A program made the position numbers and the translations under genes. The notes below the pieces were generated by a model. That model saw only the letters and a program-made list of their open reading frames with translations, made no database searches and was not told the DNA's origin. Shown here piece after piece: positions 21,399-22,750 of a stretch of DNA of 22,750 bases (position 1 is its first letter; every line of letters begins with the position of its first letter). The stretch is from Megasphaera sp. UBA1696 (GTDB taxonomy: Bacteria; Bacillota; Negativicutes; Veillonellales; Megasphaeraceae): contig DCJQ01000001.1 in NCBI GenBank assembly GCA_002319965.1, positions 1 through 22,750 on the forward strand, written 5' to 3'.

Positions 21399-22058
21399 AT
21401 GGTTGATGTTGCTGCGGCAGCTGCCAACAGTGCGCTCTTTGACGGCATCCGCCCGGAAGACCGGTCAGCCATGCTCACCTGCCTCGGCGCCCAGACGAAG
21501 ACCGTCCGGAAAGGGGAATTCTTGGTTCTGGCCCAAGACGAAGTCCGCTATATCGGCGTCGTCCTGAGCGGTGAAATCCACATGATCCACGAAGACCGCT
21601 GGGGTGACAAGGCGGTCTTGGCCGTCATCAAAGAAGGCGGCCTCTTTGGGGAAACCTTCGTCTGCGCTACGATATTGCAGTCTTTAGTCACCTTCCAAGC
21701 CGTCAAGACGACGACCTTCCTGACACTGCCCTTTCAAAAAGTCCTCCACGTCTGTACCCAGGCCTGTCCCTTCCATCATCGGCTCATCGAAAATATGCTG
21801 CACCTCATTGCCGCAAAGAACGCCCAGCTCATGGAAAAGCTGGAAGTCGTCTCGAAAAAGACCCTGCGCAAAAAACTGCTGACGTACTTTTCCTTCCAAT
21901 CGGAAAAGGCCGGCAGTTCGACCTTCACCATTCCCATGACGCGGATTCAGCTGGCCGACTATCTCTGTGCCGACCGAACGGCCGTCGCCCGGGAAATGTC
22001 ACGCATGAAAGAAGAAGGCCTCATCGATGTAAATCAGCAGACCGTTACCTTAAACTAA
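21399..22058 (+). CDS. Crp/Fnr family transcription regulator
   Basis: This 219-aa protein has an N-terminal cyclic-nucleotide-binding-like beta barrel (about 15-115; VRKGEFLVLAQ, YIGVVLSGEIHMI, GGLFGETF), a dimerisation helix (about 125-150) and a C-terminal winged helix (about 155-215; RIQLADYLCADRTAVAREMSRM). It lacks the N-terminal cysteine cluster of iron-sulfur Fnr proteins, and the cAMP-contact motif is only partly present, so its effector is unknown. The start is at ATG 21399 with AGGAGGT overlapping the lexA stop. It is co-transcribed with lexA and ends at a strong terminator. Confidence 0.93.
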   Translation: MVDVAAAAANSALFDGIRPEDRSAMLTCLGAQTKTVRKGEFLVLAQDEVRYIGVVLSGEIHMIHEDRWGDKAVLAVIKEGGLFGETFVCATILQSLVTFQAVKTTTFLTLPFQKVLHVCTQACPFHHRLIENMLHLIAAKNAQLMEKLEVVSKKTLRKKLLTYFSFQSEKAGSSTFTIPMTRIQLADYLCADRTAVAREMSRMKEEGLIDVNQQTVTLN

Positions 22059-22063
22059 ATACC

Positions 22064-22104
22064 AAAAAAGGAGTACTGCCAGCCATTGGCGGTACTCCTT
22101 TTTA
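22064..22104. terminator. Bidirectional terminator between convergent genes
   Basis: A 12-bp stem (AAAAAGGAGTAC / GTACTCCTTTTT, 22065-22076 with 22092-22103) extends further through TGCCA/TTGGCG pairing. It gives a T-run of five on the plus strand and six on the minus strand. It serves the Crp/Fnr gene (plus) and the flavin-reductase-domain gene (minus). Confidence 0.9.
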
Positions 22105-22120
22105 CATGCCTGATATTCAC

Positions 22121-22678
22121 TTATTTCTTCAAAGCCAGACCGTCGTGGAAGGCTTTGCCGACGACGGGGCCGATGAGGCGGTACGTCTTGGTACTGCTGT
22201 CGTACATGATGGGCTGGAGCTTGTCATAGTCGACGAGGCCGTCGGTGAGGACCGATTCATCGGCTTGCTGGGCTACGATTTTTCCGACGAGGATCCCCGT
22301 TTCGTCATCATAGCTCTTGCATTCGCATTCGAGGGTGACGGGAAATTCTTCGATAATCGGAGCCTTGACGTGGCTGCTTTCATGGACGTGGCAGCCGGCC
22401 ACTTCGATTTTATTGACGCGGTTCCCCGTTTCGACGCCGAAATAATCGGCCAGGACCATCGTATCTTTGGTTGCAAAGGCAACGGTAAAGGCGCCGGTCT
22501 TTTTGACGTTGTCCGTCGTCTTGTGCTTGTCTAAAAATAAGGTGATTTCATCGAAATCGGACTGGGAGCCCCAGGCTGCGTTCATGGCATTGGGAACGCC
22601 CTTTTCATCGTAGGTTCCGATGATGAAAACCCCTTCCGGGGCGATACAAGCTTCTTTCCCGGTAAATTCTTTACTCAT
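22121..22678 (-). CDS. Flavin-reductase-domain protein (flavoredoxin-like)
   Basis: This 185-aa cytoplasmic protein has the split-barrel FMN-binding flavin reductase fold: a GVFIIGTYDEKGVPNAMNAA entry strand-turn, a KHKTTDNVKKTGAFTVAF segment (about 51-68) and a late ECECKSYDDETGILVGKI strand pair. Such proteins bind FMN and pass electrons to partners or reduce flavins in anaerobes. The start at ATG 22678 has GGGGGAA about 8 bases upstream. It is a single-gene unit ending at the shared terminator. Confidence 0.9.
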   Translation of the reverse strand: MSKEFTGKEACIAPEGVFIIGTYDEKGVPNAMNAAWGSQSDFDEITLFLDKHKTTDNVKKTGAFTVAFATKDTMVLADYFGVETGNRVNKIEVAGCHVHESSHVKAPIIEEFPVTLECECKSYDDETGILVGKIVAQQADESVLTDGLVDYDKLQPIMYDSSTKTYRLIGPVVGKAFHDGLALKK

Positions 22679-22709
22679 GATATCATTCCCCCTTGCGGTT
22701 ATTTTCTTT

Positions 22710-22715
22710 ATTATA
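22710..22715 (-). promoter_or_regulatory. -10 element of the flavoredoxin-like gene
   Basis: A perfect TATAAT on the minus strand (22715-22710) with an extended TGC just upstream lies about 32 bases before the start codon. The -35 region is weak, which an extended -10 can compensate for. Confidence 0.7.
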
Positions 22716-22750
22716 GCAGAAATTCGTGATAAGGTATAATATTTTTCGCA

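Noticed and set aside
1..22750. CRISPR arrays, tRNA or rRNA genes, insertion sequences
   Set aside because: I saw no regularly spaced identical repeats, no tRNA-like cloverleaf with a TTCGA arm, no rRNA motifs, and no transposase gene or paired terminal repeats around one.

Overview
The window most likely comes from a diderm Firmicute of the Negativicutes, probably Megasphaera or a close relative. The main evidence is a trimeric autotransporter adhesin with an ESPR-type signal peptide, a YadA-type outer-membrane anchor and a C-terminal SLH domain, a combination typical of that group. It sits beside Firmicute-style features: strong AGGAGG ribosome binding sites, a divergent lexA/yneA SOS locus and GAAC-N4-GTTC LexA boxes. 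No database search was run, so genus and family names rest on motif recognition.

Layout. (1) 1-3650 is a visibly AT-rich accessory island with minus-strand genes: three clear paralogues of a ~131-aa four-helix membrane protein, a more distant fourth member with a 34-aa satellite peptide, a 174-aa soluble protein that looks like a polymorphic-toxin immunity protein, and a DUF805 membrane protein. Between them lie short broken reading frames. One ends in an ATGA overlap with the start of a membrane-protein gene, as toxin tails often do with immunity genes. I read the island as an orphan immunity array with decayed toxin ends; this is inference. (2) 3658-5143 holds an ADP-ribosylglycohydrolase, preceded by an overlapping unannotated 56-aa ORF, and an ArsC/Spx-like protein. 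(3) 5451-10482 holds the 1282-aa adhesin and a membrane-anchored DUF2939 protein. (4) 10949-13094 holds a YciI protein, an exported protein of unknown function and a LemA protein fused to two zinc ribbons. (5) 13155-16574 is a purine salvage operon: a consensus promoter with a palindrome in its spacer, a leader with an intrinsic terminator, an AzgA-type purine permease and an adenine-deaminase-like amidohydrolase with altered metal ligands. (6) 16714-18902 holds a PIN-PhoH ATPase converging on a LOG-DUF1653 fusion. (7) 18981-20251 holds a small unknown gene with its own terminator and a tyrosine recombinase starting at TTG. (8) 20248-22678 is the SOS locus (a YneA-like LysM protein and lexA around three LexA boxes), a Crp/Fnr regulator co-transcribed with lexA, and a flavin-reductase-domain protein.

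How the genes work together. The permease and deaminase-like enzyme form one transcription unit for purine import and use. LexA should control itself and the YneA-like protein from shared operators, linking DNA damage to cell envelope or division control. The adhesin can span from the cell surface to the peptidoglycan. The island most plausibly protects against toxins delivered by related strains.
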